Positions 25,441 through 35,575 of a stretch of DNA of 64,000 nt are shown here, piece by piece. Numbering within the stretch: the first letter of the stretch is position 1; each line of letters begins with the position of its first letter. Location: contig NZ_JBBNAD010000001.1 in assembly GCF_037996765.1 (NCBI RefSeq), forward strand, positions 124,001-188,000, written 5' to 3'. The notes below the pieces were generated by a model. It worked only from the letters and a program-made list of their open reading frames with translations. It had not been told where the DNA came from and ran no database searches. The position numbers and the translations under genes were made by a program. The DNA comes from Bdellovibrio sp. GT3 (GTDB lineage Bacteria; Bdellovibrionota; Bdellovibrionia; Bdellovibrionales; Bdellovibrionaceae).

Positions 25441-26067
25441 CTATTGAGTTTCCCAACCCACCACGCGGCCGCCTTCGAAGTAGACGAAGCGGACTTCCTT
25501 GCGGTAGCCCGAAGAGGTGGATGTCTGGCGTTCATAGCGCCAGCGTTCGTTTCTGTATAGTGGATTGCCGGATACATCAATGCCGACGGGCTCGCCCCAG
25601 GATTTTTTAACGTATTCCTGTGGCATGCCAATCGCGATGTCCTGGGTATCAACTAAGCCCTTCATTTCGGCCTTTGGAGCGGTCGAACGGCTCCAGATTT
25701 TATTCTTATTGATCCAAGCCTGGCGGCCTTCGATGGAAGGAATGGACAGGAATTCCATTTTTTCGGCATCGGATTCAAGCCAAGGCAGGATCCGGGAATA
25801 CTGTTCTTTCTCTTTGTTGGAGTGAAGCTTGCGCTCCATTTGGCGGACTGTTGTGCGATCTTGGATGTCCTGAATGTCACTGGCATTCAAGTTCCCTGGA
25901 TCCTTGCCTAATTCATAAGCTGTTTGGCGGGCTGAACGATCGCGCATGATGTCCCGGGAATCCTGGGTATAGTCCGAGGAACCATAGCCACTGGAGGCGG
26001 ATCTTTGCAAATTTGTACAAGCTGACAATGAAAGGCCCAAAACTGACACTGCAAACAATACTTTCAT
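25441..26067 (-). CDS. Lipoprotein of unknown function
   Basis: 208 residues with a lipoprotein signal (MKVLFAVSVLGLSLSAC, lipobox LSAC) and TAGGAG before the ATG. The mature N-terminus is Ser/Gly/Tyr-rich (SSGYGSSDYTQD). The C-terminal part (about 135-208) has IAIGMPQEYVKKSWGEPVGIDVSG, a SmpA/BamE-like pattern (glycine-methionine start, a conserved WGEP), and ends in WRYE..VRFVYFEGGRVVGWE. A BamE-like fold in the envelope is a moderate-confidence call. It is transcribed toward the peptide operon and has its own promoter region. Confidence 0.75.
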   Translation of the reverse strand: MKVLFAVSVLGLSLSACTNLQRSASSGYGSSDYTQDSRDIMRDRSARQTAYELGKDPGNLNASDIQDIQDRTTVRQMERKLHSNKEKEQYSRILPWLESDAEKMEFLSIPSIEGRQAWINKNKIWSRSTAPKAEMKGLVDTQDIAIGMPQEYVKKSWGEPVGIDVSGNPLYRNERWRYERQTSTSSGYRKEVRFVYFEGGRVVGWETQ

Positions 26068-26169
26068 GCGTGAACTCCTAAGGTTTCATTGTAGGGGATA
26101 AGGGCCTGTTTATAAATTGTTCTTGCGAGAGTTTTGGTTCTTTTCTTACAATCGTCTTGGGAGCGGATA

Positions 26170-27150
26170 TTGGCAGAAAATGAAAACCAGACCAAAGTAG
26201 AGTCGCAAAAGCCTGAGGGAGCACCCGAAGAGGAGAGTTCAGAGGAACTTTTATCTTTGGATTCCTTGGATTCTATTTTGGAAAAGGAAGATCCGGAATT
26301 TGCCAAGTCGTTGCAGACGATCGGTCCGGATGATCCCTCAAATCCCATTGTCATTGAAGAATCCGATCTGGAGTACAAACTTGCTGATGAAGTGAAGTAT
26401 TGGGAAAGACAGGATGGCTGGCGCAAGAAGCTGGTGAAGTTTTTGCCATTCATCCCGCGCATCAGTTACTTCATTCGCTTGCAGCACATGGCGCTGCGCC
26501 TGAGCTGGCGCAAATTCAAAGAACAGACAGTTCAGTTCTTAAAAAATCTGGGACCGAATCTGAAGCAGGGGATCGGAAATCTGATCGCTGGTTTGAAATC
26601 CTGGATTGGTAATCTGGTCACGACGATTAAAGGCTTTTCGATTGTTCAAAAGATCGGTTTGGCATTTTTAGTGGTGGCAACCGGCGTGGGCGGAGTGGTT
26701 CTTTATAAGATAGCCACCAACAGGCTGATTCCGGCACATGAAGAATTGTTTTTGCCGACACTCGAGGAGTGGGCGGATAAGAAGGAGATTTATCAGGCAG
26801 ATCAAGTGGAGCCATTTTACGACTCCACTCGTGTCGCTCAGAATATTTTTAGCACGCAGCGAATTTTTGCCAACGTCAGGAAATCCTCACAGTCAGGCCC
26901 GAACCCGATGGCCGCTCTGGAGTTTTTCGTAGAGGGCACGGATGCGGATGTGGTCGTTGAGATCAAAGACCGCGAGCCTGAAGTGAAGGATTTGTTTTTA
27001 AGGACAGTTGAAGAGTTTACTTATGATCAACTGTCCTCGGCCGAAGGCAAACAGATGTTGTGCGAAAGACTTCGCAAAGAAATCAATAAGATCCTGACCA
27101 AAGGCAAAGTGCGCAGGATCTTCTTTAAAACGGCTGTGATTAAGCCTTAA
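26170..27150 (+). CDS. FliL-like membrane protein with large cytoplasmic N-terminus
   Basis: 326 residues from TTG 26170, which has GGGAG six bases upstream; the frame is open to a TTG at 26134. An acidic N-terminus (about 1-75) and an Arg/Lys-rich helical region (75-155) precede one membrane helix (IGLAFLVVATGVGGVVLYKI). The periplasmic C-terminus resembles FliL: EPEVKDLFLRTVEEFTYDQLSSAEGKQMLCERLRKEINKIL, ending VRRIFFKTAVIKP, against the FliL pattern of RD-ELLS-KT-EEL-S-GK--L--E-----N and a final F-F strand. FliL supports MotAB stators. This copy is far longer on the cytoplasmic side than FliL. It lies alone, converging on the sigma-54 activator with an 11-base overlap. Confidence 0.75.
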   Translation: MAENENQTKVESQKPEGAPEEESSEELLSLDSLDSILEKEDPEFAKSLQTIGPDDPSNPIVIEESDLEYKLADEVKYWERQDGWRKKLVKFLPFIPRISYFIRLQHMALRLSWRKFKEQTVQFLKNLGPNLKQGIGNLIAGLKSWIGNLVTTIKGFSIVQKIGLAFLVVATGVGGVVLYKIATNRLIPAHEELFLPTLEEWADKKEIYQADQVEPFYDSTRVAQNIFSTQRIFANVRKSSQSGPNPMAALEFFVEGTDADVVVEIKDREPEVKDLFLRTVEEFTYDQLSSAEGKQMLCERLRKEINKILTKGKVRRIFFKTAVIKP

Positions 27151-28372
27151 AGTTATCAATCTGAATATTGTAGTACTTCAGGCGGTCATGCAAAGTCGAT
27201 TTTGGCATGCCCAAGTCAGCGGCTGTTCGACGTTGATTGCCGCGATTCGCTGTCAGACGTTTGATGATCATTTGTCTTTCAATCTCCTTGATCACGGGAA
27301 TGTCATTACTGACCTCAGCTTCCGCCGGCGTCAGCAGGGTTTTATCCAGCAGCTTTTCGATATGTTTTTCCTCGATGTGCTCGCGCGGATAAAGGGCTGC
27401 AGTTCTGCTGACCAGGTTTTTTAACTCACGAATATTTCCCGGCCATGGATGTTTTTTTAGACGGACAATGGCTCCGTGTGAAAAGCGCACCCGCATTTTC
27501 TTCGCAAACGTATATAGCAAGTCATCAAAGTCCTCCATGCGGTTTACCAACGCGGGTGGTGTGACGGTGACGACATTCAGACGGAAATAAAGATCTGAAC
27601 GGAAAGCGCCCTGACGGATTTTTTCAGGAAGACTTTGGTGAGTGGCGGCAATGATGCGCACGTCTGTTTTGATATTCTTATCGGCACCGACGGGGCGGAT
27701 TTCGCCGTTTTCCAAGGCGCGCAGAAGTTTTGCCTGCAGCGAATAAGACAAATCACCGATTTCATCCAAAAACAAAGTACCCCCGCGAGCGGCCTCAAAG
27801 GCACCTTTACGGTCCGAGATAGCGCCGGTGAAGCTGCCCTTCACGTGACCAAACAATTCACTTTCGATCAGGGTTTCACTCAAGGCACTGCAGTTCACGC
27901 TTAGAAAATTGGCGTTTTTACGAGCGCTGGCATTGTGCAAGGCTTGGGCAATAATGTCTTTGCCGGTGCCTGATGGTCCAAGAATCAAAACCGGAAACTC
28001 GGTGTCGGCAACATTGCGCAGACTTTGTAGTTCTTCATTCCAAACTTCGTTGCGGCTTTTAAGTGGGAATTCAGAAGTTGTTTGAGAGGATTCAAAGGTA
28101 AAGAAAAGTTCCTGAGTGCCAGCGCGGATAAGATCGCCCTCCTGAAGGATGGCTTCCATGATACGGGCATTGTTAACATAGGTTCCTTGAGTGCTGCGCA
28201 GATCGCGAATGTAGTAAGTTTGCTCGCGGCGTTCGATACGGAAGTGTCTTTCGGCGACGTCGTCACCGTGGATTTGGATCTGACATTGAGCGTCTTTGCC
28301 GATCGTCAGAAATTCGCTGACTTGATAAGTTTTCGGGTTTTCACCCATCAGTTTTAGAAAAGCTTGATTCAT
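27140..28372 (-). CDS. FHA-domain sigma-54-dependent transcription activator
   Basis: 410 residues. An FHA phosphothreonine-binding domain (about 15-95: LTIGKDAQCQIQI, ERHFRIERRE, STQGTYVNN) replaces the usual receiver domain. The AAA+ domain (115-345) has Walker A GPSGTGKD, the sigma-54-contacting loop GSFTGA, Walker B GGTLFLDEIGD and an Arg finger region (FRSDLYFRLNVV). A Fis-type HTH ends the protein (GNQRRTAADLGMPKSTLHDRLK). It should activate RpoN-dependent promoters in response to Ser/Thr kinase signals; rpoN itself is at 47432. Similar FHA-type activators are abundant in Myxococcota. No kinase gene is adjacent. The start is preceded by AAGGAGAT and a 7-bp hairpin. Confidence 0.93.
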   Translation of the reverse strand: MNQAFLKLMGENPKTYQVSEFLTIGKDAQCQIQIHGDDVAERHFRIERREQTYYIRDLRSTQGTYVNNARIMEAILQEGDLIRAGTQELFFTFESSQTTSEFPLKSRNEVWNEELQSLRNVADTEFPVLILGPSGTGKDIIAQALHNASARKNANFLSVNCSALSETLIESELFGHVKGSFTGAISDRKGAFEAARGGTLFLDEIGDLSYSLQAKLLRALENGEIRPVGADKNIKTDVRIIAATHQSLPEKIRQGAFRSDLYFRLNVVTVTPPALVNRMEDFDDLLYTFAKKMRVRFSHGAIVRLKKHPWPGNIRELKNLVSRTAALYPREHIEEKHIEKLLDKTLLTPAEAEVSNDIPVIKEIERQMIIKRLTANRGNQRRTAADLGMPKSTLHDRLKYYNIQIDNFKA

Positions 28373-28387
28373 ATTGGTTATCTCCTT

Positions 28388-28419
28388 GGTGGCAGTCCAA
28401 AAGCAAGGGTGTTGCCACC
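28388..28419 (-). promoter_or_regulatory. Hairpin in the leader of the sigma-54 activator
   Basis: GGTGGCA (28388-28394) and TGCCACC (28413-28419) form a 7-bp stem with an 18-base loop, just before AAGGAGAT on the minus strand. It could be an operator or leader structure; there is no T-run. Confidence 0.35.
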
Positions 28420-28536
28420 GTCAGCTCGATTTAAAATGACTCTCAGGGCAGTTTGGGACTTATAATGTACTGAGCCTAAGATCTCAGTCTTAGAATTGAG
28501 AATTGAGAAACTCCTTAAGAATTGGTAGCCTACGTT

Positions 28537-29109
28537 ATGCCAAAACAGATCAGATTCATTAAAAGTGCAGTTGTCGAAAAGGACTACCCAGTCCATTCTC
28601 TTCCCGAAGTAGCCATTGCGGGCCGATCCAACGCCGGAAAAAGTTCCTTCATCAATGGTCTTGCGACCAATAAGATCGCCAAAGTCAGTTCCACGCCGGG
28701 TAAAACCCGCCTGTTGAATTTCTTTGATGTCGCGGCAACTTTTGTTTTGGTGGATATGCCAGGATATGGATTTGCGGCGCGCTCAGGTGATGAGATTCGC
28801 GACTGGCATAAAATGATCGAGACTTACCTCTCTGCTCGTGAAAGTCTGGCGGGATTGATTCTGGTAATGGATATTCGCAGATCCTGGTCCGAGGACGAAG
28901 AGCTTCTTCGTCGCTTCTCCGAAACTCAGGGCTTTCCTTTGGCCGTGGTTTTGACCAAGGCTGATAAAATGTCCCGTTCGCAAATGCTACAGGCGATTGC
29001 CAAGCTTAAAAAAGAAACCGGTTTAACTGCGGTGTTTGGAACTTCGGCGATCAAGAAAACCGGCCAGGAAGATGTCGAAGACTACATCTATAAGAACTGG
29101 ATCAAATAG
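28537..29109 (+). CDS. engB: Ribosome biogenesis GTPase EngB (YihA/YsxC)
   Basis: 190 residues from ATG 28537; an in-frame TTG at 28522 is possible. It shows the GTPase motifs G1 GRSNAGKSS, G3 DMPGYG, G4 TKADK and G5 TSAIKKTG, with the EngB N-terminal IRFIKSAV stretch. It acts in 50S ribosomal subunit assembly and division-linked growth, in the cytoplasm. It directly abuts kdsB (stop at 29109, next ATG at 29110), beginning the envelope and nucleotide operon. Confidence 0.95.
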   Translation: MPKQIRFIKSAVVEKDYPVHSLPEVAIAGRSNAGKSSFINGLATNKIAKVSSTPGKTRLLNFFDVAATFVLVDMPGYGFAARSGDEIRDWHKMIETYLSARESLAGLILVMDIRRSWSEDEELLRRFSETQGFPLAVVLTKADKMSRSQMLQAIAKLKKETGLTAVFGTSAIKKTGQEDVEDYIYKNWIK

Positions 29110-31553
<2,444 letters not shown>

Positions 31554-31562
31554 GAATTGATT

Positions 31563-32543
31563 ATGTCGAAATTAATCGAGCAAGCACTACAGGTTTTGGA
31601 TGTTGAAGCACAGGCGATTCTGGCGTTGAAACCCCGAATCGGAGTTGAATTTGAACAGGTTGTGAAGCTTATCACTTCCTGCAAGGGCAAACTTGTTGTC
31701 ACTGGTATGGGCAAGTCCGGCCAAATTGCGCGCAAACTGGCGAGCACATTCTCTTCGACAGGAACACCGTCCGTGTTCTTGCATCCCGCGGAAAGTAATC
31801 ACGGTGATCTGGGAATGGTGACCAATGACGATGTGATTATGGCTCTATCCTATGGCGGGGAGTCTCCGGAATTTTCAGGAATTCTGAGCTTTGTCGCTCG
31901 TAAGGGAATTCCCTTGATTGCTCTGACAGGCAAGCCGTCTTCGTCTCTAGCGAAAGCGGCCCAGGTTACATTGAATGTGGAAGTGTCTTCGGAAGCCTGC
32001 CCGTTGGGGTTGGCTCCAACTGCAAGTAGCACAGCGACGTTGGCGATGGGTGATGCTGTTGCCATGGCTGTGATGGCCGAAAAAGGAGTCAGCTCTGCTG
32101 ACTTTGCAGAATTCCATCCGGGTGGCAGTTTGGGGTATCGTCTTCTAACCCGAGTTAAAGATGTTATGCACTCCGGGGAAGCGTTGCCGACAGTGGGGTT
32201 GAATGCTCCATTGAAAGAAGTGTTTTCAATCATGACCCATAAAGATGTTCGCGGTGCTGCCGGCGTCGTGGACGAGAAGGGTGATTTGGTCGGGGTTATT
32301 ACCGATGGTCAAATCCGACGACGTTTGGAGAAGTCCAACGATCCATTTACGGGGCAGGCTAAGGATCTGATGACCACAAGTCCAAGAACCATTGATAAGA
32401 ACGAGCTCGCTGAAAAAGCGCTCTTTGTGATGGAACAGTTCCAGATCAATATGCTCTTTGTCCTGGATAAAGAGGCGTCGCAACCCCATAAACCGGTGGG
32501 CATTCTCCATGTTCAAGACCTTTTGAAAGCGCGTGTACGCTAA
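31563..32543 (+). CDS. kdsD: Arabinose-5-phosphate isomerase (KDO pathway)
   Basis: 326 residues from ATG 31563 (AGGA upstream); a TTG at 31557 is less likely. An N-terminal SIS sugar-isomerase domain (VVTGMGKSGQIARKLASTFSSTG, ESNHGDLGMV) is followed by paired CBS domains (about 205-325). It interconverts ribulose 5-phosphate and arabinose 5-phosphate for KDO synthesis. Start of the conserved kdsD-kdsC-lpt-rpoN order. A terminator follows. Confidence 0.95.
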   Translation: MSKLIEQALQVLDVEAQAILALKPRIGVEFEQVVKLITSCKGKLVVTGMGKSGQIARKLASTFSSTGTPSVFLHPAESNHGDLGMVTNDDVIMALSYGGESPEFSGILSFVARKGIPLIALTGKPSSSLAKAAQVTLNVEVSSEACPLGLAPTASSTATLAMGDAVAMAVMAEKGVSSADFAEFHPGGSLGYRLLTRVKDVMHSGEALPTVGLNAPLKEVFSIMTHKDVRGAAGVVDEKGDLVGVITDGQIRRRLEKSNDPFTGQAKDLMTTSPRTIDKNELAEKALFVMEQFQINMLFVLDKEASQPHKPVGILHVQDLLKARVR

Positions 32544-32548
32544 TTAAA

Positions 32549-32582
32549 CGGGGTTTCAGACTGAAACCCTTGTCTTATTTTC
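32549..32582 (+). terminator. Terminator after kdsD
   Basis: GGGTTTC (32551-32557), loop AGACT, GAAACCC (32563-32569), then a T-rich tract. It ends the kdsB-pyrG-kdsD message. Confidence 0.7.
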
Positions 32583-32610
32583 TATTGGTTTTCATTTAAA
32601 TCCATGCGAG

Positions 32611-33312
32611 GTGACTTTTTCCCATGGGGCCGTTAAACCCTTGAGTAAGAGGCATTGTTTGGCTGTAAATTTCAGAGAAATACCCCCATTTGCGATTTCA
32701 TTGGTCTTGCACCTTGCGGTGTTTGCGGGGTTGTCTATTGGTGCCTTGAAAACTCAGAATCCGGCGCCATTTGGTTTCTACAAAAAAGGTGGTCCGGTGG
32801 TGGTGGAGTTTGATTCTGCCCCGACGCAAGCCACGGCAGTCAAAAAAATCGCCACTCCCAAGCTTTCCGATGATGGGGAAGTCGCTATTGCTCAAAAGAA
32901 AAAACAACATCTCGAAGTGACACCTCCGCCAGCTGAATCTGCTGGAGCAAAAACTTTGGGACATGCTGATGGAAATCTGACTTCAGGTCCGTTAGGTGAA
33001 GCCACAGGCAATCGAAATGCTTCAATCAAAGAGCGCTACTTGTATGAGCTTCGCGTATTGATTGAAGGTCGCAAGATTTATCCTGTCACATCCAAAAGAC
33101 TGCGCGAAACAGGCCGGGTGCTTGTGGAGTTTATCGTCGAAAAAGACGGCACGATCACGGCCGTGGAAGTGAAGCAGGGCACGGCTTTCAACAGATTGAA
33201 CGAAGCTGCAAAAAGTTTGATTGCCGGCATAGGAAAGTACAAACCTCTGCCTGCTGAATTTGCAACATCATCTGCCAAGCTTGAAATTCCGATCGAATAC
33301 TCTTTGCAGTAA
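32611..33312 (+). CDS. TonB-family protein
   Basis: 233 residues, start uncertain (GTG 32611 or TTG 32641). One N-terminal membrane helix (FAISLVLHLAVFAGLSIGAL), a Lys/Pro-rich periplasmic spacer, and a C-terminal TonB-like domain with LYELRVLIEGRKIYPVTSKRL, GRVLVEFIVEKDGTITAVEV and a Lys/Pro end (YKPLPAEFA). TonB spans the periplasm and energises outer-membrane receptors with ExbB/ExbD. No dedicated exbB or exbD lies beside it; the nearest such pair is in the gliding cluster at 43816-45640. It could equally serve a structural role in envelope machinery. Confidence 0.8.
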   Translation: MTFSHGAVKPLSKRHCLAVNFREIPPFAISLVLHLAVFAGLSIGALKTQNPAPFGFYKKGGPVVVEFDSAPTQATAVKKIATPKLSDDGEVAIAQKKKQHLEVTPPPAESAGAKTLGHADGNLTSGPLGEATGNRNASIKERYLYELRVLIEGRKIYPVTSKRLRETGRVLVEFIVEKDGTITAVEVKQGTAFNRLNEAAKSLIAGIGKYKPLPAEFATSSAKLEIPIEYSLQ

Positions 33313-33516
33313 TTCACGAACAGGAATGTCCGTTAACATTCACATTTGAATGGTCCAGTTGGAAAAAAGGAAACACACTCTACCTCAGGTTTGTTGTTAC
33401 CTTTAACTACTTTCTCTTCGAGTTGATATCATTCCCGACCAAATACCAGTGGGACAAAAGTCTTGTATCAAGGTGCGACACTTGCCCCCCTTGTAATAAT
33501 TTCCCACAATGATTTC

Positions 33517-34020
33517 GTGGCAATAGAAATATCAAAACTCAAAAATATCAAGATGTTGGTGCTCGATGTCGACGGCGTCATGACTGACACGCGAATCTGG
33601 TTTGAAAACGGCGAGTGGCGCCGTTTTTATTCTATTCGTGATGGCGTTGGCATCAAACGATTGACAGAAGCGGGTTACAAGATCGCGGTCATCACAGGTA
33701 CCAAGGCTGAAGATGTGCGCGCGCGCGTTAAGTCGCTTGGCATTCAGTATTTCTATGAAGGTGCTCTCGACAAAGAGCCTTCTTTCTTACAGCTGCAAAA
33801 GGATTCCGGCATTTCACCAAATGAAATGGCGTATGTGGGGGACGACATTTTCGATATCCCACTTTTGCAGGCAGTTTCCTTCGGCGCCACAGTTCCAGAA
33901 GCAGTAGATGAAGTAATTGAGATTGCAGATTACGTGACGAAGCGGCCCGGTGGCTGTGGAGCAGTTCGTGAAGTTTGTGATTACATTTTTAAATATGGGG
34001 CCTTTTCCTCAGGTAGGTAG
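33517..34020 (+). CDS. kdsC: KDO-8-phosphate phosphatase
   Basis: 167 residues from GTG 33517; the frame extends to a TTG at 33463, but those codons do not resemble the family. HAD-superfamily C0 type with no cap domain: MLVLDVDGVMTD (nucleophile Asp), a Thr in ITGTKAEDV, a Lys near ALDKEPS and the acidic GDDIFD motif. It makes KDO from KDO 8-phosphate. It belongs to the kdsD-kdsC-lpt order. The gliding cluster starts three bases downstream. Confidence 0.93.
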   Translation: MAIEISKLKNIKMLVLDVDGVMTDTRIWFENGEWRRFYSIRDGVGIKRLTEAGYKIAVITGTKAEDVRARVKSLGIQYFYEGALDKEPSFLQLQKDSGISPNEMAYVGDDIFDIPLLQAVSFGATVPEAVDEVIEIADYVTKRPGGCGAVREVCDYIFKYGAFSSGR

Positions 34021-34023
34021 TTC

Positions 34024-34743
34024 ATGCTAAAGAATGGTTTGAAAGCCTTGATCATCATTGGTGCAGCTTTGTTACTGCATAAAACGGCATTCGCTGCCGA
34101 GTTGGTCGAGTTGCCAGTAGAAGAGCTGGCAAAGGAATCCGTACTCCCGGTTTTTGATAAATCGGTGAGCGTTAAAAACCGCCGTGTAGTCACAGCAGGC
34201 CGCATTGACGTGAATGCGTTTTATGGGCTGGGACTGACTGAACCGATTTACGACGTCAGTAAGTTTGGATTCTCGGCTTACTATAACTGGAACGAGGAAA
34301 ACGCGATCGGTATTCTTTTCTCCAAGAATGCGACGGGTGTCTCCAGTTATGCGACTCAGCTCCAGGGTCAATTCAATCTGAACTACGACCAGGCTCCAAA
34401 ACCTGAAATGACTTTGATGGCTGACTATAACATCAAGGTTTTCTACGGAAAAATGAGTCTGACCAAATCAATGGTTATCAACACCATGCTTTTTGGCTCG
34501 GGTGCCCTGGGTATGGTTAAGTTTGAAACCAAAGCAAATCCGGCGTTGGCATTGGGCATGGGACAAAAGTTTTTCTTCAATCCCAGCTGGGCCCTTCGCT
34601 TTGATTTGCGTCTTTATATGAATCAAGCGCCGATTCCATTCAATTCCGGATTGAACGGCGGCGGAACAGTTTCAAATGATAGTTTTAAAGAGCGTCTTAC
34701 TTACACCACAAACCTCGATGTCGGTTTGTCTTACCTGTTTTAA
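34024..34743 (+). CDS. Gliding-cluster outer-membrane barrel protein (first)
   Basis: 239 residues with a signal peptide (MLKNGLKALIIIGAALLLHKTAFA). The mature protein is a beta-barrel type: RIDVNAFYGLGLTEPIYDV, FSAYYNWNEENAIGILF, LRFDLRLYMNQ and a C-terminal VGLSYLF ending in Phe. It starts just after kdsC and is followed after 13 bases by a second barrel. In Myxococcus xanthus the gliding machine includes outer-membrane barrels GltA and GltB and this is the corresponding position; the paralogue is not assigned. Confidence 0.78.
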   Translation: MLKNGLKALIIIGAALLLHKTAFAAELVELPVEELAKESVLPVFDKSVSVKNRRVVTAGRIDVNAFYGLGLTEPIYDVSKFGFSAYYNWNEENAIGILFSKNATGVSSYATQLQGQFNLNYDQAPKPEMTLMADYNIKVFYGKMSLTKSMVINTMLFGSGALGMVKFETKANPALALGMGQKFFFNPSWALRFDLRLYMNQAPIPFNSGLNGGGTVSNDSFKERLTYTTNLDVGLSYLF

Positions 34744-34756
34744 GCGAGGCTGAAAG

Positions 34757-35575
34757 ATGTTGAATAAAAAGCTAATCACTATTTTGCTTTTCTCAGCGAT
34801 GCTGATTCCGGGTTTGGCAACAGCCCAGGATCTGGGTGGCGGTGAGGATGTTGACAGCTTTGAATCCGAAGTTGGCAAATCCGCACCTAGAATTGATAAT
34901 TCTGCGGCAGCAAAAAACTATGATGACAGTCCTGATAAAAATACGACAGATTTCAAAGGTCTTGCGAATCTGGCGCCATTTCAGGAAATTTCGATTATCC
35001 AAAAAAGATTCATGCCTAAAACCGGTCGTTTCGAGCTATTTGGTGGCGCTACTGTCGTAACCAATGACCCATTCTTCAATACGATGGGTGGTGTGTTTAA
35101 GGCAGGTTACTTCCTGACTGAAACCTGGGGTGTCGAGCTGAATTACTTTGCTTTGACCACGTCAGAGCGGGAATCGACTCGTGAGCTTGAAGAGAACAAT
35201 AAAGTTTCCACCGAGAGTTTGGCCTTTCCAAAATCGTACATGGGTGCCGACCTGATGTGGGTTCCGATTTACGGGAAAATGACATGGTTTAACAACCGTA
35301 TTGTTCCTTTCGATCTTTATTTTTCCGGTGGTTATGGAATGACTGAGGTTTCCACTGGGGAAAGCGCAGGAACTATTCACGTGGCAGCAGGTCAGATCTT
35401 CTCTTTGACCAAATCTGTGGCGTTCCGTTGGGACTTCAGCTGGAACTTCTTCAATGCGACGGTCACCAATAAAGATACTGATGGCAACGTATTGGGCAAA
35501 TCCACGAACAGCTTCAATAACTTGTTCTTAACTGTCGGCGTAAGCTGGTTCTTTCCGGAGGCAACATACCGATGA
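34757..35575 (+). CDS. Gliding-cluster outer-membrane barrel protein (second)
   Basis: 272 residues with a signal peptide ending at LATA. The mature N-terminus is acidic (GGGEDVDSFESEVG), then come barrel strands (KTGRFELFGGATVVTND, FKAGYFLTETWGVELNYFALT, LTVGVSWFFPE). It ends against the next gene with a four-base overlap. The protein resembles the preceding barrel gene in overall design and probably pairs with it. Candidate GltA/GltB-type or CglE-type component by position only. Confidence 0.78.
   Translation: MLNKKLITILLFSAMLIPGLATAQDLGGGEDVDSFESEVGKSAPRIDNSAAAKNYDDSPDKNTTDFKGLANLAPFQEISIIQKRFMPKTGRFELFGGATVVTNDPFFNTMGGVFKAGYFLTETWGVELNYFALTTSERESTRELEENNKVSTESLAFPKSYMGADLMWVPIYGKMTWFNNRIVPFDLYFSGGYGMTEVSTGESAGTIHVAAGQIFSLTKSVAFRWDFSWNFFNATVTNKDTDGNVLGKSTNSFNNLFLTVGVSWFFPEATYR

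Noticed and set aside
32611-33312. Possible membership of the TonB-like gene in the gliding cluster
   Set aside because: kdsC lies between it and the cluster, a terminator precedes it, and no gliding-specific motif was seen.
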